DNA of 57,145 nt from Gordonia amicalis NBRC 100051 = JCM 11271. GTDB taxonomy: Bacteria; Actinomycetota; Actinomycetes; Mycobacteriales; Mycobacteriaceae. The stretch covers positions 1 to 57,145 of the forward strand of contig NZ_BANS01000041.1 in assembly GCF_000332995.1 (NCBI RefSeq), written 5' to 3'. Positions 42,102 through 51,968 of the stretch are shown here, one piece after another. Both the position numbers and the translations under genes were made by a program. The first letter of the stretch is position 1, and each line of letters starts with the position of its first letter. Below the pieces are notes generated by a model. It was not told the origin of the DNA and made no database searches. It saw only the letters and a program-made list of their open reading frames with translations.

Positions 42102-43265
42102 GTGACACCGAGACCCGCCGCACCGTCGCTCGAGGAACTCCGACGCCGCACCAGCTCCAAGTGGTCCACTCATCCCGACGACGTGTTGCCGCTGTTCATC
42201 GCGGAGATGGATTACCAGCTCGCACCTGTGGTCGCGGAGGCGATGATCGACCGTATCCGGGCGTCGGATGTCGGGTATGCCGGTGACTCGGGCGGTGCCG
42301 GAACGGCTTTCGCCGGTTTCGCGGATCGGCGATGGAACTGGGAGGTCGGTGCGGACGATGTCGCGCTCACCACCGATGTCAGTGTCGTGATCGTCGAGAC
42401 ACTGCGCTCGGCGATCCGCCCGGGGGACGGCGTCATCCTGATGCCGCCGGTGTACCCGCCGTTCTTCGAGCTCATCCCGGAGGCCGGCGGAACCGTCGTC
42501 GAGGTGCCGTTGCTCGACGACCCGGTCCGGCGGATGGATCTCGACGGCATCGAGGCGGCACTGAAGTCGGGTGCGCGAGCGGTTCTGCTGTGTCACCCGC
42601 ACAATCCCGTCGGACTCGTCCACGACGCATCCGATCTGGAACGGCTGGCCGAGCTCGCCGCGTCGTACGGTGCGCTCGTGGTCAGCGACGAGATCCACGC
42701 ACCGCTGGTCCATCCCGGGGTCGGGTTCGTCCCGTTCCTGACGGTGAGCGACACCGCGCGCGAGGTCGGCATCGCGGCGCATTCGGCGAGCAAGGCGTTC
42801 AACCTCGCCGGGGCCAAGTGTGCGCTGATGGTCGCCACCTCCGATACGACCCGAACGATCGTCGCAGGCCAGCCCGACGAGGTGCACTATCGAACGTCCA
42901 TCCTCGGTCGCGCCGCGACAGAAGCGGCCTTCGCTCACGGCGACGACTGGCTCGACGCCACCCTGGAAGTCATCGGCGAGAGCCTGGATCTCCTGGATCG
43001 GCTTCTGGCCGAGCACCTTCCGGCTGTCGGCTATACACGGCCGAGTGCGTCGTACCTGGCGTGGCTCGACTTCCGCGACGCCGGCCTCGGCGACAACCCG
43101 GGCCTGCCGATCCTCGAACACGGCCGGGTCGCGCTGCACTACGGCCCCGCGTTCGGCTCGCCGGGCAGGGGCTTCGCGCGGCTGAACGTCGCGTGCTCGC
43201 CGGAGGTGCTCACCGAGGCGATCGAGCGGATCGCCCGCGTCGTCGACAACCCGCCCGTTTCATAG
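42102..43265 (+). CDS. MalY/PatB aminotransferase, cystathionine beta-lyase-like
   Basis: A 387-residue fold-type I PLP enzyme. The PLP lysine is in SASKAFNLAGAK, the aspartate/tyrosine pair region is LVVSDEIHAPLVHPG, and the N-terminal PLFIAEMDYQLAP and VYPPFFELI are typical of the MalY/PatB group that cleaves C-S bonds of cystathionine or cysteine conjugates. The GTG at 42102 is used because the longer frame reads through the repeat array. Pure transaminase activity is an alternative. Confidence 0.87.
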   Translation: MTPRPAAPSLEELRRRTSSKWSTHPDDVLPLFIAEMDYQLAPVVAEAMIDRIRASDVGYAGDSGGAGTAFAGFADRRWNWEVGADDVALTTDVSVVIVETLRSAIRPGDGVILMPPVYPPFFELIPEAGGTVVEVPLLDDPVRRMDLDGIEAALKSGARAVLLCHPHNPVGLVHDASDLERLAELAASYGALVVSDEIHAPLVHPGVGFVPFLTVSDTAREVGIAAHSASKAFNLAGAKCALMVATSDTTRTIVAGQPDEVHYRTSILGRAATEAAFAHGDDWLDATLEVIGESLDLLDRLLAEHLPAVGYTRPSASYLAWLDFRDAGLGDNPGLPILEHGRVALHYGPAFGSPGRGFARLNVACSPEVLTEAIERIARVVDNPPVS

Positions 43266-43307
43266 CTCGAAACCGCGCCTGCCGCGGTGAAGTGCTATGA
43301 ATCGGGA

Positions 43308-43901
43308 ATGGGAAACGAGCGGGCCGCCGAGTGGGACGAGCGCTACGGCAATGCGGAGCGGTTGTGGACCGCGGACGTCAATCCGGCGCTGATCACCGAG
43401 ACCGAGGGGTTGGCGCCCGGCACCGCTCTCGACGTCGGGTCGGGTGAGGGCGCCGACGCCCGCTGGCTGGCGAAACGGGGCTGGCAGGTGACCGCCGTCG
43501 ACATCTCGCAGGTGGCACTGGACCGTGCACGGGAGATCAGCGTCGACCTGCCGATCACGTGGACACGTGCCGACCTCGTCGTCGATCCCGTTCCCGGCGG
43601 TGACTACGGGCTGGTCGCGCTGCACTATTTCCCGATCCCCGTCGCGGAGATCGACGTCGCGCGCAAGCTCGTCGCCGCGGTCGGGCCGGGCGGATCCCTG
43701 CTGGTGGTCGCGCATGCGCCCGAGGGCGTGCGGGCGCACGGCTTCGATCCCGACGATTTCGTGCAGCCGGGCGGTTTCGCGACACTTCTCGACGACGAGT
43801 GGGAGATCATCAGCGACGAGACGCGCGAACGGGGTAAGGCGGCCGGCGGCGGTCATCACACGCATGACGTCGTGTTCCGTGCCCGACGGAGCGCGCGGTA
43901 G
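43308..43901 (+). CDS. Class I SAM-dependent methyltransferase
   Basis: A 197-residue methyltransferase of the TehB/thiopurine-like kind. AdoMet motif I is ALDVGSGEGADARWL, followed by the acidic VTAVDISQVAL and the later PGGSLLVVAH. The N-terminus WDERYGNAERLWTADVNPAL is typical of small-molecule detoxifying methyltransferases. It follows the aminotransferase by 42 bp and ends six bases before a hairpin. Substrate unknown. Confidence 0.85.
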   Translation: MGNERAAEWDERYGNAERLWTADVNPALITETEGLAPGTALDVGSGEGADARWLAKRGWQVTAVDISQVALDRAREISVDLPITWTRADLVVDPVPGGDYGLVALHYFPIPVAEIDVARKLVAAVGPGGSLLVVAHAPEGVRAHGFDPDDFVQPGGFATLLDDEWEIISDETRERGKAAGGGHHTHDVVFRARRSAR

Positions 43902-43906
43902 CGCGA

Positions 43907-43955
43907 GATCGTGTTGCGTTTTGTCCCGTGTACCGCGACAAACCGCAACGCGATC
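43907..43955. terminator. Bidirectional hairpin between convergent genes
   Basis: GATCGTGTTGCGTTTTGTC pairs with GACAAACCGCAACGCGATC (two G-U wobbles) across an 11-base loop. It stands between the methyltransferase and the convergent membrane gene. Its core GATCnnGTTGCGTTT is shared with the hairpin at 50251. Confidence 0.7.
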
Positions 43956-43998
43956 CTGAGCGGTCCGACGGCCGTAGGGGCTCCGACAGCCGCAGGGA

Positions 43999-45363
43999 CT
44001 ACCCGCCGAACAGCAGATACAGCCCGAGGAAGGTGTAGCAGACCATCGTCACCATCATGGTGAGCTGTCCGGTCAGCTGATGTCGTCGCGGCAGGAGCCG
44101 CAGCGAGGCGTCGTGCGCGGCGGCCACTCCCAGCATGTGCCCGCCGACCACGAACACGACCTTGAGCGTCACCGTGACGGTCGGGTGATCCGACATGATG
44201 TACACCGGGTGGGCATCGCTGAGCCACAACAGGTTCCAGCCCCGGCCCAGCGGATCGCCCAGGGCCAGGATGGCTTCCTGTCCCTGCTCGACGAGCGACT
44301 GCAGATAGTGGGCGAGGATGTAGCCGATGACGATCGGGACGAGTGAGTGCGCCATCAGGCCCGGCAGCCGACGGCGCAGATCGGGTTGTTGCACACCGCC
44401 GACGGCGCGTGCCGCCGACCAGAACGTCACCGCGACAACGCCGACGAACACCAGTAGTCCGGCGGTCGAGACCAGGGTGGCGATCGCCTGGTTGCCGGTG
44501 GCTCCGTCGCCACCGGCCTGCTCGGCGACGAAGTCCTGCCACTGGGGGAAGGCCGAGAAGCTGTCGAATGCGGTGGACCCGAGCAGGATTGCGAGCACGG
44601 TGACGGTGCCGGGCCGGATCGGCAGGGTGGTCAGCGAGTTCATCGGACTGCGCACGATCACGCGACCGTCGGTGTTCTTCGCGAACGGGGAGAGGCGGGA
44701 GGCGACCGTGCTGTAGACCGCGAACGGATCGGCATCCTCGGTCCAGCGAAGCCCGCAGATGATGCCGCCCACGAGGGTGATCGCGAGATAGCAGAGCAGC
44801 CAGATCCGCACCGACGAAACCGAATTCGGTTCCGGGGAGGCCAGTTCGAGCCACACGAAGGCGAACAGGCCGAACGCAGCCGGCCACCAGCCGAGGCGTC
44901 GGGGATAGTCCGTCAGGCCGACGACCCGGGGCCCGAAGATCCCGCGCGCGATCCGCAGCACGGTGCGGATCGGTGACAGCAGTCGCCACACCGGGCCGAT
45001 CAGCACCGACAGCACGATCATGCCCACCCACAGCAGTACGTAGAACGAGCCCGGCAGGGGGTTGTCGTGGGACGGCCCGAACGCGGCCACCACCAGGCAC
45101 ACGGTGAGTATCAGTGCGGCACCGGCGAGCACCCCACGAACCCATCGGTTGTCGACGGTCGAGGTCACCCACCCGGGGAGCTCGCGCCCGGCGTCGGCTC
45201 GCCCGTATCGCGCTGTGCGCCAGGCGAAGGCGATCACCGCGAAGGAGATGGTCAGCGCCCACGCACCGCCGATCAGGACCGCGGTCAGCGGGACGGGCAG
45301 AAACTCCGAGCCGCCCAGCCCGTGGGCGAGCAGAGTCTCAGTCGGCCTCGCGGTCGGGGTCAT
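43999..45363 (-). CDS. Multi-pass membrane protein of unknown function
   Basis: A 454-residue integral membrane protein with about ten helices. Conserved-looking stretches are WRLLSPIRTVLRIARGIFG, YPRRLGWWPAAFGLFAFVWL and RWTEDADPFAVYSTVASRLSPF. I believe it resembles a family sometimes annotated as fenitrothion hydrolase, but that name should not be taken as function. The ATG at 45363 overlaps the upstream small gene by 26 bases. It is the third gene of an operon divergent from ohrR. Confidence 0.7.
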   Translation of the reverse strand: MTPTARPTETLLAHGLGGSEFLPVPLTAVLIGGAWALTISFAVIAFAWRTARYGRADAGRELPGWVTSTVDNRWVRGVLAGAALILTVCLVVAAFGPSHDNPLPGSFYVLLWVGMIVLSVLIGPVWRLLSPIRTVLRIARGIFGPRVVGLTDYPRRLGWWPAAFGLFAFVWLELASPEPNSVSSVRIWLLCYLAITLVGGIICGLRWTEDADPFAVYSTVASRLSPFAKNTDGRVIVRSPMNSLTTLPIRPGTVTVLAILLGSTAFDSFSAFPQWQDFVAEQAGGDGATGNQAIATLVSTAGLLVFVGVVAVTFWSAARAVGGVQQPDLRRRLPGLMAHSLVPIVIGYILAHYLQSLVEQGQEAILALGDPLGRGWNLLWLSDAHPVYIMSDHPTVTVTLKVVFVVGGHMLGVAAAHDASLRLLPRRHQLTGQLTMMVTMVCYTFLGLYLLFGG

Positions 45364-45583
45364 CGGCCTCGTTCCGGGTCGGTGCGTCGGTGGGGTTCTC
45401 GGTGCGATCTCCGGTGGAATCCTCGGTGGGTTCCTCGTCGTCATATCCTCGACGACGATCGGCGATCGCGATCGCGATGATGACGCCCACCAGGATGAAC
45501 GCGGGGATCACCGCGGGCAGCGCCAGTATCAGGGGATGCGTGGCGAGGTGGTGGACCTCCACCTCGGGTGCGGCGGCGATCAT
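45338..45583 (-). CDS. Small single-helix membrane protein
   Basis: An 81-residue protein with one membrane helix (LALPAVIPAFILVGVIIAIAI) and a highly acidic C-terminal tail (DDEEPTEDSTGDRTENP). It overlaps the upstream large membrane gene by four bases and the downstream one by about 26, so it is part of the same module. No family recognised. Confidence 0.65.
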   Translation of the reverse strand: MIAAAPEVEVHHLATHPLILALPAVIPAFILVGVIIAIAIADRRRGYDDEEPTEDSTGDRTENPTDAPTRNEADDPDREAD

Positions 45584-47415
45584 TGTTGTGGCTGTAATTC
45601 GGGTTGCCGCGCGCCCGTGGTCGCCTCACGGGAGTTGACCCGGCCGGCTCCCCACGACAATGCCGCGATGAGCAACAGTGAACAGACCAGCACCACCACG
45701 GCTGCGGCGCCGAACAGCCACGACGGATAGTCGAAGGTGCGCTCGCGCTGGAGGATCGAGATCTCCGCGACGAACGGTTTCGTCGACGTCTGCTGGGCCG
45801 GCTCACCCTCCGCACCGATCGCGGGGTCCGCCGGCAGATACACCGGCACACCGGCCATGGTGGTGCCGTCCTGCACACGCAGGATGGTCTTCCACGACCC
45901 CGACACCGGGATCGGTTCGGTGGACCGGAACTGGTTGGGGCCCACCCGCTCGAGCCGGTCGATGACGATGCCGCGATCGTTGTCGACCCCGCCCTGCCAG
46001 GACATCAGCGCCACCCACTCCGGGTCACCGCTGACCGCGTCGGCCGGATCGAGGAACACTTCGGCCGTGACGTTCTGCTCGGCGGCATCGTTCGGTCCGG
46101 CGGGGGTCAGGACGACCCGTGCGGTCATGTCCGCGGGTACGGAGACCCGCAGGCCGTTCGCGACCGCCCCGCCGATCACCACCACCGAGAGCACGACGGC
46201 GGTGATGCTGATCCAGCGCCGCGGCAGTCGCTCACCGACCGAGACGGTGCCCAGCAGACCGCCGCACAGACCGGCCACCACGCCGACCGGGACGGCCATC
46301 GCCAGCGCTTCGCCCCACATGCCGGTGACCCAGGGGAACGGGTATGCCGCGGCGATCCACCAGGATTCGATCCACAGTCCGACCGTCGCCACGCCGAGGC
46401 CCGCCACCGCGCCGAAGAGTACGCGGCGTTTGAACAGCGGCGTCAGCGCGAGTAACTCGATGACCACGGCCGCGCCCAGGTAGAGGGGGAAGACGTTGAT
46501 CGGGGCACCGAGCGCGGGCCCGACGACGACCGCGACCACGCCGCGGAGCAGGATCGCGAACACCGCTGCGACGAGCGCGCTGCCCGGGCCGAGACTGATC
46601 CGGGCGGCGACCAGAGCGAATGCACCGGCACCGGCGATCATCATCGGCTGCAGCACGAGGCGGAACTGCTCGACACCGAAGTCGTACTCGATCTGGAAGA
46701 CCGACATGCCGATCACGAGGCCACCGAACGCCAGGCACCGGACCAGCCACTGCCCGCGCCCGTCCGGCGGGAGGTCGGGACCCATTGCGGCCCTGCCCTC
46801 GCGGTCGAGGATGACGACCGCGATGAGCGACAGTCCCGCGCCCCCGATCAGCATCAGGTGCGTCGGACCCCAGAGCGTGACGTCCTGACCGAAGATGCGA
46901 TGCCAGACGTCGTCCAGCGGGAACCCCAGCAAGGCGTAGAAGCCACAGCCCGCCAACAGGATTCCACCGACCGGCGCGTACCAGTGACGGGTGATCCGGA
47001 CGGCGGCGCGGCCGGGCTTGTCGAAGGGCAGGAAGACCGACAACATGCCGGAGATGAACAGGAGGAACAGGCCCACCAGGATGAAGTAATGCGCCGGGTT
47101 GGCGAGCGGTCCCTCGTCGCGGCCGTCACCGATGTGCAGGCTGACATCCCAGAGGAAGCCGAACAGTGCGCAGATGATCGTGCTGGTGAACAGGAAGATC
47201 GGCAGCGCCGCCCACGGGGGTCGGTTGACGCGGCGCGCCGCCCAGTCGGCGAGGGTGGTCAGCCACGTGATCTTGCGCATGCGGTGTAGGTATCCGATCC
47301 AGAGCAGTCCGATCGACACGACTGCGGCCGCCGCGGACATCAGGAACACCTGGTCGAGCGCCGCACCGCCGCCCTCGGCGGCGAGATGGAGTGACGTGAC
47401 ATCGCTTGTTGTCAT
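45580..47415 (-). CDS. Large membrane protein with His/Asp motifs and a C-terminal extracytoplasmic domain
   Basis: A 611-residue protein of unknown function with about thirteen helices. Two loops carry dense His/Asp motifs: WDVSLHIGDGRDEGPLANPA then HYFIL, and DDVWHRIFGQDVTLWGPTHL, which look like metal ligands. After the helices an extracytoplasmic beta domain (VALMSWQGGVDNDRGIVID; SGSWKTILRVQDGT) resembles FixH/YtkA-like domains, and a last helix anchors the C-terminus. The start ATG gives MTTSDVTSLHLAAEGG. The promoter region is shared with ohrR, 143 bp away. A metal-dependent enzyme or a copper-related transporter are both possible. Confidence 0.65.
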   Translation of the reverse strand: MTTSDVTSLHLAAEGGGAALDQVFLMSAAAAVVSIGLLWIGYLHRMRKITWLTTLADWAARRVNRPPWAALPIFLFTSTIICALFGFLWDVSLHIGDGRDEGPLANPAHYFILVGLFLLFISGMLSVFLPFDKPGRAAVRITRHWYAPVGGILLAGCGFYALLGFPLDDVWHRIFGQDVTLWGPTHLMLIGGAGLSLIAVVILDREGRAAMGPDLPPDGRGQWLVRCLAFGGLVIGMSVFQIEYDFGVEQFRLVLQPMMIAGAGAFALVAARISLGPGSALVAAVFAILLRGVVAVVVGPALGAPINVFPLYLGAAVVIELLALTPLFKRRVLFGAVAGLGVATVGLWIESWWIAAAYPFPWVTGMWGEALAMAVPVGVVAGLCGGLLGTVSVGERLPRRWISITAVVLSVVVIGGAVANGLRVSVPADMTARVVLTPAGPNDAAEQNVTAEVFLDPADAVSGDPEWVALMSWQGGVDNDRGIVIDRLERVGPNQFRSTEPIPVSGSWKTILRVQDGTTMAGVPVYLPADPAIGAEGEPAQQTSTKPFVAEISILQRERTFDYPSWLFGAAAVVVLVCSLLLIAALSWGAGRVNSREATTGARQPELQPQQ

Positions 47416-47521
47416 GGACGAAGTATGCACATCTTGTTCATGTCCCGGGAGGCGGTCGGTCAAACTGCGACCTTGGGACATGGACGGGCGATGTCGCCAC
47501 GACGCGCAGGCGGAAAATAAG

Positions 47522-47547
47522 TTGTGCACAATTAAGTGGTGCACTAC
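47522..47547. promoter_or_regulatory. Two adjacent palindromes before ohrR
   Basis: TTGTGCACAA (47522-47531) is a perfect palindrome, and GTGGTGCACTAC (47536-47547) a near-perfect one; both are centred on GTGCAC, 15 bp apart. They lie 12-37 bp upstream of the ohrR GTG and are good candidates for OhrR binding. They could also control the divergent membrane module. Confidence 0.55.
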
Positions 47548-47558
47548 TGTTCTGGAAC

Positions 47559-48005
47559 GTGCCCACCAATCCGGAGCCCCTCGACCGACAGCTCTGTTTC
47601 TCGCTGTATGCCGCAACCCGGGCTGTCACCGGCCTCTACCGAGAGGTGCTGTCCGAGTTCGGGCTCACGTTTCCCCAGTACCTCGTTCTGCTCGCCCTCT
47701 GGGAACAGGACGGGCTCACCGTGCGGGAACTGGGCGAGCGGCTCCAGCTCGACAGCGGCACGTTGTCGCCGCTACTACGTCGTCTCAAGCGGGCCGGGTA
47801 CATCGACCGCGAACATTCGGCCGAGGATGCCCGCGTGGTTCATGTCCACCTGACCCGGGAAGGGGATGCGCTGCGTAGCCAGGGCGGCCGGATCCAAGGG
47901 TGCCTGGTGGACAACCTGGACCTCACCTACGACGAGGCGTCGACCCTGCATGCGCTGGCGCACAAGGTCACCGATCAGGCGCGCGGCCGGCTGCCGCGTA
48001 ACTGA
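47559..48005 (+). CDS. ohrR: Organic hydroperoxide-responsive MarR regulator
   Basis: A 148-residue MarR-type repressor. Cys13 near the N-terminus (LDRQLCFSLYAATRAVTGLY) is in the place of the peroxide-sensing cysteine of OhrR, and the tyrosines expected nearby are present. The HTH and wing are ELGERLQLDSGTLSPLLRRL and EDARVVHVHLTREG. The GTG at 47559 gives the standard N-terminus; the longer frame runs back through the promoter. It is followed after 42 bp by ohr. Confidence 0.9.
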   Translation: MPTNPEPLDRQLCFSLYAATRAVTGLYREVLSEFGLTFPQYLVLLALWEQDGLTVRELGERLQLDSGTLSPLLRRLKRAGYIDREHSAEDARVVHVHLTREGDALRSQGGRIQGCLVDNLDLTYDEASTLHALAHKVTDQARGRLPRN

Positions 48006-48047
48006 TCAAAGAGGCAAGTCATCCCCAACCAGTTGAAGGAGACAATC

Positions 48048-48470
48048 ATGAACACCCTCTACACCGCAGAAGCCCTGGCCACCGGCGCGGGGCGCAACGG
48101 CCACGTCCGCACCACCGACGGCTTCGTCGACACCGACCTCGCCATTCCGCGCGAGATGGGTGGTGCCGGCGGTGCCGCCAACCCCGAGCTGCTCTTCGCC
48201 GCGGGTTACGCCGCCTGCTTCCACTCCGCCCTGCAGGCGGTGGCGCGCGAGGCCAAGGCCACGCTGGGCGATTCGAGCGTCGGGGCCAAGGTCGGCATCG
48301 GCACCGACGAGCAGGGCGGCTTCCAGCTCGCTGTCACTCTCGAGGTCGTCATCCCCGACCTTCCCCAGGACCAGGCGCAGGCTCTCGCCGACCGTGCGCA
48401 CCAGGTCTGCCCCTACTCCAACGCCACCCGCGGCAACATCGACGTCAACGTCGTCGTCGTCGACGACTGA
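48048..48470 (+). CDS. ohr: Organic hydroperoxide resistance protein
   Basis: A 140-residue thiol peroxidase that reduces organic and fatty-acid hydroperoxides. The two reactive cysteines are Cys57 in GYAACFHSAL and Cys121 in HQVCPYSNAT. It starts at an ATG with AAGGAGA upstream and forms the usual pair with ohrR. Confidence 0.96.
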   Translation: MNTLYTAEALATGAGRNGHVRTTDGFVDTDLAIPREMGGAGGAANPELLFAAGYAACFHSALQAVAREAKATLGDSSVGAKVGIGTDEQGGFQLAVTLEVVIPDLPQDQAQALADRAHQVCPYSNATRGNIDVNVVVVDD

Positions 48471-48507
48471 CCGACCCTTCCTGGGAGAGCAGCTCTGCAG
48501 GGGGCCG

Positions 48508-50223
48508 TCAGCGGCAGACGGCTCCCTGCGAAGCGGACGTGACCAGCTTCGAGTACTTCGCCAGGACGCCACGCGTGTACCGCGGCGGCAGGGGAGTGAA
48601 CTCCTTTGCGCGAGCCTCGAGTTCGGCGTCGTCGACGAGTAGGTCGAGGAGGCCGCGGCCCACGTCGAGGCGGATGCGATCCCCGTCGCGGACCAGGGCG
48701 ATCGGGCCACCGTCGACGGCCTCCGGCGCGACGTGGCCCACGCACAGCCCGGTGGTGCCTCCGGAGAACCGGCCGTCGGTCATCAGGAGCACGTCCTTGC
48801 CGAGGCCCGCGCCCTTGATGGCGCCGGTGATGGCCAGCATCTCGCGCATCCCCGGTCCGCCCTTCGGGCCTTCGTAGCGGATGACTACGACGTCGCCGGC
48901 GGTGATCGTGCCGTCCTCGAGTGCGTCCATGGCGGCGCGCTCGCGGTCGAAAACCCGTGCGGTGCCCTCGAATACGTCGGAGTCGAAGCCCGCCGACTTC
49001 ACCACGGCGCCTTCCGGAGCCAGCGATCCCTTGAGGATGGTGATGCCGCCGGTCGGGTGGATGGGGGACTTCGTGGCGCGCAGGACCTGTCCGTCGGGGT
49101 CGGGCGGGGCGATGTGCGCGAGGTTCTCCGCGACCGTCTTGCCGGTCACCGTCAGGCAGTCGCCGTGCAGCAGCCCGGCGTCGAGGAGGGCCTTCATCAC
49201 CACCGGCACACCACCGATGCGATCGACGTCGGTCATCACGTGCCGGCCGAACGGTTTGACGTCGGCGAGGTGAGGGACGCGGGCGCCCACGCGGATGAAG
49301 TCGTCGAGGGACAACTCGACCTCGGCCTCGTTGGCGATGGCGAGCAGGTGGAGCACCGCGTTGGTGGACCCGCCGAACGCCATAACGACGGCGATCGCGT
49401 TCTCGAAGGCCTCGCGGGTCATGATGTCGCGCGCGGTGATGCCGCGGCGCAGCATCTCGACGACGGCCACTCCGCTCTGCCGGGCGAACTGGTCCCGTCG
49501 CTTGTCCGGAGCCGGGGGAGCAGCGCTGCCGGGTAGGGACATCCCGAGTGCCTCGGCGGCGCTGGCCATCGTGTTGGCCGTGTACATGCCGCCGCAGGCA
49601 CCCTCGCCCGGGCAGATGGCGCGTTCGATGGTGTCGACGTCCTCGCGGCTCATGAGCCCGCGGGCGCATGCGCCCACGGCCTCGAAGGCGTCGATGATGG
49701 TGACCTGACGTTCTTCACCGTCGGACAGCGTGGCGTATCCGGGCAGCGTCGACCCGGCGTAGAGGAACACCGACGCGAGATCGAGCCGGGCGGCGGCCAT
49801 GAGCATGCCGGGTAGGGACTTGTCGCAGCCGGCGAGCAGCACCGAACCGTCGAGCCGTTCGGCACTCATCACGGTTTCCACGCTGTCGGCGATCACCTCG
49901 CGGGAGACCAACGAGAAGTGCATGCCCTCGTGACCCATCGAGATGCCGTCGGAGACCGAGATGGTGCCGAATTCGAGGGGATAACCGCCGCCCTCGTGGA
50001 CGCCGTCCTTGACGGCCTTGGCCAGCCGGTCGAGCGAGAGGTTGCACGGGGTGATCTCGTTCCACGACGACCCCACTCCGATCTGGGGTTTCGCCCAGTC
50101 GTCGTCGCCCATGCCCACCGCGCGGAGCATGCCGCGGGCGGCGGTCTTCTCCAGGCCGTCCGTGACGTCGCGACTACGCGGCTTGATGTCGGCTTCGACG
50201 CCCGTCTCTGTTCGGTTGGTCAT
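48508..50223 (-). CDS. ilvD: Dihydroxy-acid dehydratase
   Basis: Iron-sulfur enzyme of isoleucine/valine synthesis that dehydrates 2,3-dihydroxy-acids. The 571-residue protein carries cluster and metal motifs [39 protein letters not shown] and the C-terminal [20 protein letters not shown]. The ATG at 50223 gives [20 protein letters not shown], the normal start; the frame is open beyond it into the hairpin. It is separate from other ilv genes in this window. Confidence 0.96.
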   Translation of the reverse strand: MTNRTETGVEADIKPRSRDVTDGLEKTAARGMLRAVGMGDDDWAKPQIGVGSSWNEITPCNLSLDRLAKAVKDGVHEGGGYPLEFGTISVSDGISMGHEGMHFSLVSREVIADSVETVMSAERLDGSVLLAGCDKSLPGMLMAAARLDLASVFLYAGSTLPGYATLSDGEERQVTIIDAFEAVGACARGLMSREDVDTIERAICPGEGACGGMYTANTMASAAEALGMSLPGSAAPPAPDKRRDQFARQSGVAVVEMLRRGITARDIMTREAFENAIAVVMAFGGSTNAVLHLLAIANEAEVELSLDDFIRVGARVPHLADVKPFGRHVMTDVDRIGGVPVVMKALLDAGLLHGDCLTVTGKTVAENLAHIAPPDPDGQVLRATKSPIHPTGGITILKGSLAPEGAVVKSAGFDSDVFEGTARVFDRERAAMDALEDGTITAGDVVVIRYEGPKGGPGMREMLAITGAIKGAGLGKDVLLMTDGRFSGGTTGLCVGHVAPEAVDGGPIALVRDGDRIRLDVGRGLLDLLVDDAELEARAKEFTPLPPRYTRGVLAKYSKLVTSASQGAVCR

Positions 50224-50250
50224 GAACCCACCGTAGTGGCCCGCGAAAGT

Positions 50251-50299
50251 GATCAGGTTGCGTTTGATCCCGGAGTGCGGGCACAAACGCAACCTGATC
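50251..50299. terminator. Perfect hairpin between ilvD and the acyl-CoA synthetase gene
   Basis: GATCAGGTTGCGTTTG pairs perfectly with CAAACGCAACCTGATC (16 bp) around a 17-base loop that itself contains CCCG/CGGG. It shares the GATCnnGTTGCGTTT core with the hairpin at 43907. On the minus strand it follows the acyl-CoA synthetase gene by 19 bp, so it can end that transcript before ilvD. Confidence 0.65.
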
Positions 50300-50317
50300 T
50301 GGTCGAACGGCGGATCT

Positions 50318-51826
50318 CTAGGCGCGCAGCTCCCGCTTGAGCAGCTTGCCGCTCTGGTTGCGCGGCAGTTCCTCGACGAACTTCACCAGCTTCGGGACCT
50401 TGAACGGCGCGAGCTGCTGCTTGACGTGGTCGATCAGCTCGGCCTCGGTGACCGTCGCCTCGGCGCGCAGTACGACGACTGCGGTGATCGCCTCGATCCA
50501 CTTGTCGTCCGGGGTGCCGATCACCGCGACCTCGGCCACCGCGTCGTGGGTGTAGATCGCGTCCTCGACCTCGCGTGAGGCGACGAGGATGCCACCGGTG
50601 TTGATGACGTCCTTGATGCGGTCGACGACGGTGACGTAACCCTCCTCGTCGCGTGTGACGAGGTCACCGGAGTGGAACCAGCCGCCGCGGAAGGCCTCGT
50701 CGGTCGCGGTCGGGTTGTCCCAGTAGCCCTGGCACAGCTGCGGTGAGCGGTACAGGATCTCACCCGGCTCACCGACGGGCACGTCGTTGCCGTCGGCGTC
50801 GACGACGCGGGTCTCGACGAAGAACACCGGCCGGCCGCACGAGGCGGGTCGGGCGTCGTGCTCCTCGGGGCGGAGAACCGTTGCCAGCGGACCGATCTCG
50901 GACTGACCGAAGCAGTTGTAGAAGCCCAGATCGGGGTAGCGCTCGCGGAGGCGCTGCAGGACGGTGACCGGCATGATCGACGCGCCGTACTGCGCCTTCC
51001 GCAACGACGACAGGTCGCGGGTCTCGAGGTCGGGATGCGCGGCCAGCGGCCCCCACACCGTCGGTGCCAGGAACAGCGAACCGATCTGGTATTCCTCGAC
51101 GAGGCGCAGGATCTCGGGGATGTCCGGTGCCGGCATCAGCCGGACCGTGGCGCCCACCGCCAGGTACGGAACCATGAAGACGTGCATTCCCGCCGAGTGG
51201 TAGAGCGGCATGCAGATCAGCGGGTTGTCGTCGGAGTCGATATCCAGGGCGATGATCGACGAGGTGTACTCGTGGATGAGCGCGCGGTGGGTCATCATGG
51301 CGCCCTTGGGTTTCGACGTCGTGCCCGAGGTGTAGAGGAACTGGACCAGGTCGGTGTCCTCCACCGCGACGTCCAGTGCGGGCACGTCTCCCGCGGTGGC
51401 GATGGCGATCAGCGAATCATCGGCGTCGCGCAGGGGGAGCACGAACTCGGCTGGCACGACGTCGATCACGGCGTCGAGATTGTCGGTGAGACCCGGGTCG
51501 ACGAGCACGGCCCGCGCACCGGACTGCTCGAGGAGGTAGCTCAGCTCACCGCCACGCAACGCGTAGTTGATCGGCACGTGCACGAGTCCGGCACGCGCCG
51601 CGGCGAGGTAGCCGATGACGTAGGCGTGCGAGTTGGTGCCGTAGCCGGCCACGCGATCACCCTTGGCCAGGCCGAGGGAGAGGAGGTGCGCGGCGGCGCG
51701 GGTCACCGCGTCGTCGAGTTCGCGGTAGGTCAGGGTGTCGTCGCCGAAATGGAGGGCGGCGCGGTCGGGGAATCTCGCGGCAGTGCGGCGCAGCACTCCG
51801 TCGACGGTGTTCGAAGTGGGGGTCAT
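50318..51826 (-). CDS. Acyl-CoA synthetase (AMP-binding)
   Basis: A 502-residue ANL-superfamily ligase that activates a carboxylic acid as acyl-AMP and then acyl-CoA. The AMP-binding motif is [17 protein letters not shown]; later motifs are [35 protein letters not shown] and the catalytic lysine in [13 protein letters not shown]. It is of the FadD/long- or medium-chain type; substrate cannot be read. The ATG at 51826 gives the usual short N-terminus. Confidence 0.9.
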   Translation of the reverse strand: MTPTSNTVDGVLRRTAARFPDRAALHFGDDTLTYRELDDAVTRAAAHLLSLGLAKGDRVAGYGTNSHAYVIGYLAAARAGLVHVPINYALRGGELSYLLEQSGARAVLVDPGLTDNLDAVIDVVPAEFVLPLRDADDSLIAIATAGDVPALDVAVEDTDLVQFLYTSGTTSKPKGAMMTHRALIHEYTSSIIALDIDSDDNPLICMPLYHSAGMHVFMVPYLAVGATVRLMPAPDIPEILRLVEEYQIGSLFLAPTVWGPLAAHPDLETRDLSSLRKAQYGASIMPVTVLQRLRERYPDLGFYNCFGQSEIGPLATVLRPEEHDARPASCGRPVFFVETRVVDADGNDVPVGEPGEILYRSPQLCQGYWDNPTATDEAFRGGWFHSGDLVTRDEEGYVTVVDRIKDVINTGGILVASREVEDAIYTHDAVAEVAVIGTPDDKWIEAITAVVVLRAEATVTEAELIDHVKQQLAPFKVPKLVKFVEELPRNQSGKLLKRELRA

Positions 51827-51968
51827 CACATCATCAGGATGACTGTTGGGTGGGTTGCGCCTGCAGGGACCCCGGTGCTCGGCGTCGGCGATCCATGTGA
51901 GCAACGTGGCGCACGGCAAAATCGTAGGTACCGCGCCCGGCGAGGTGACGGGCGCGCCACCTGGTGAA

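Noticed and set aside
40980..43139. A 719-residue version of the F420-type oxidoreductase
   Set aside because: The extra N-terminus is translation of the 38-bp repeats and of the antisense of the aminotransferase gene; the luciferase-like protein starts normally at 41771.
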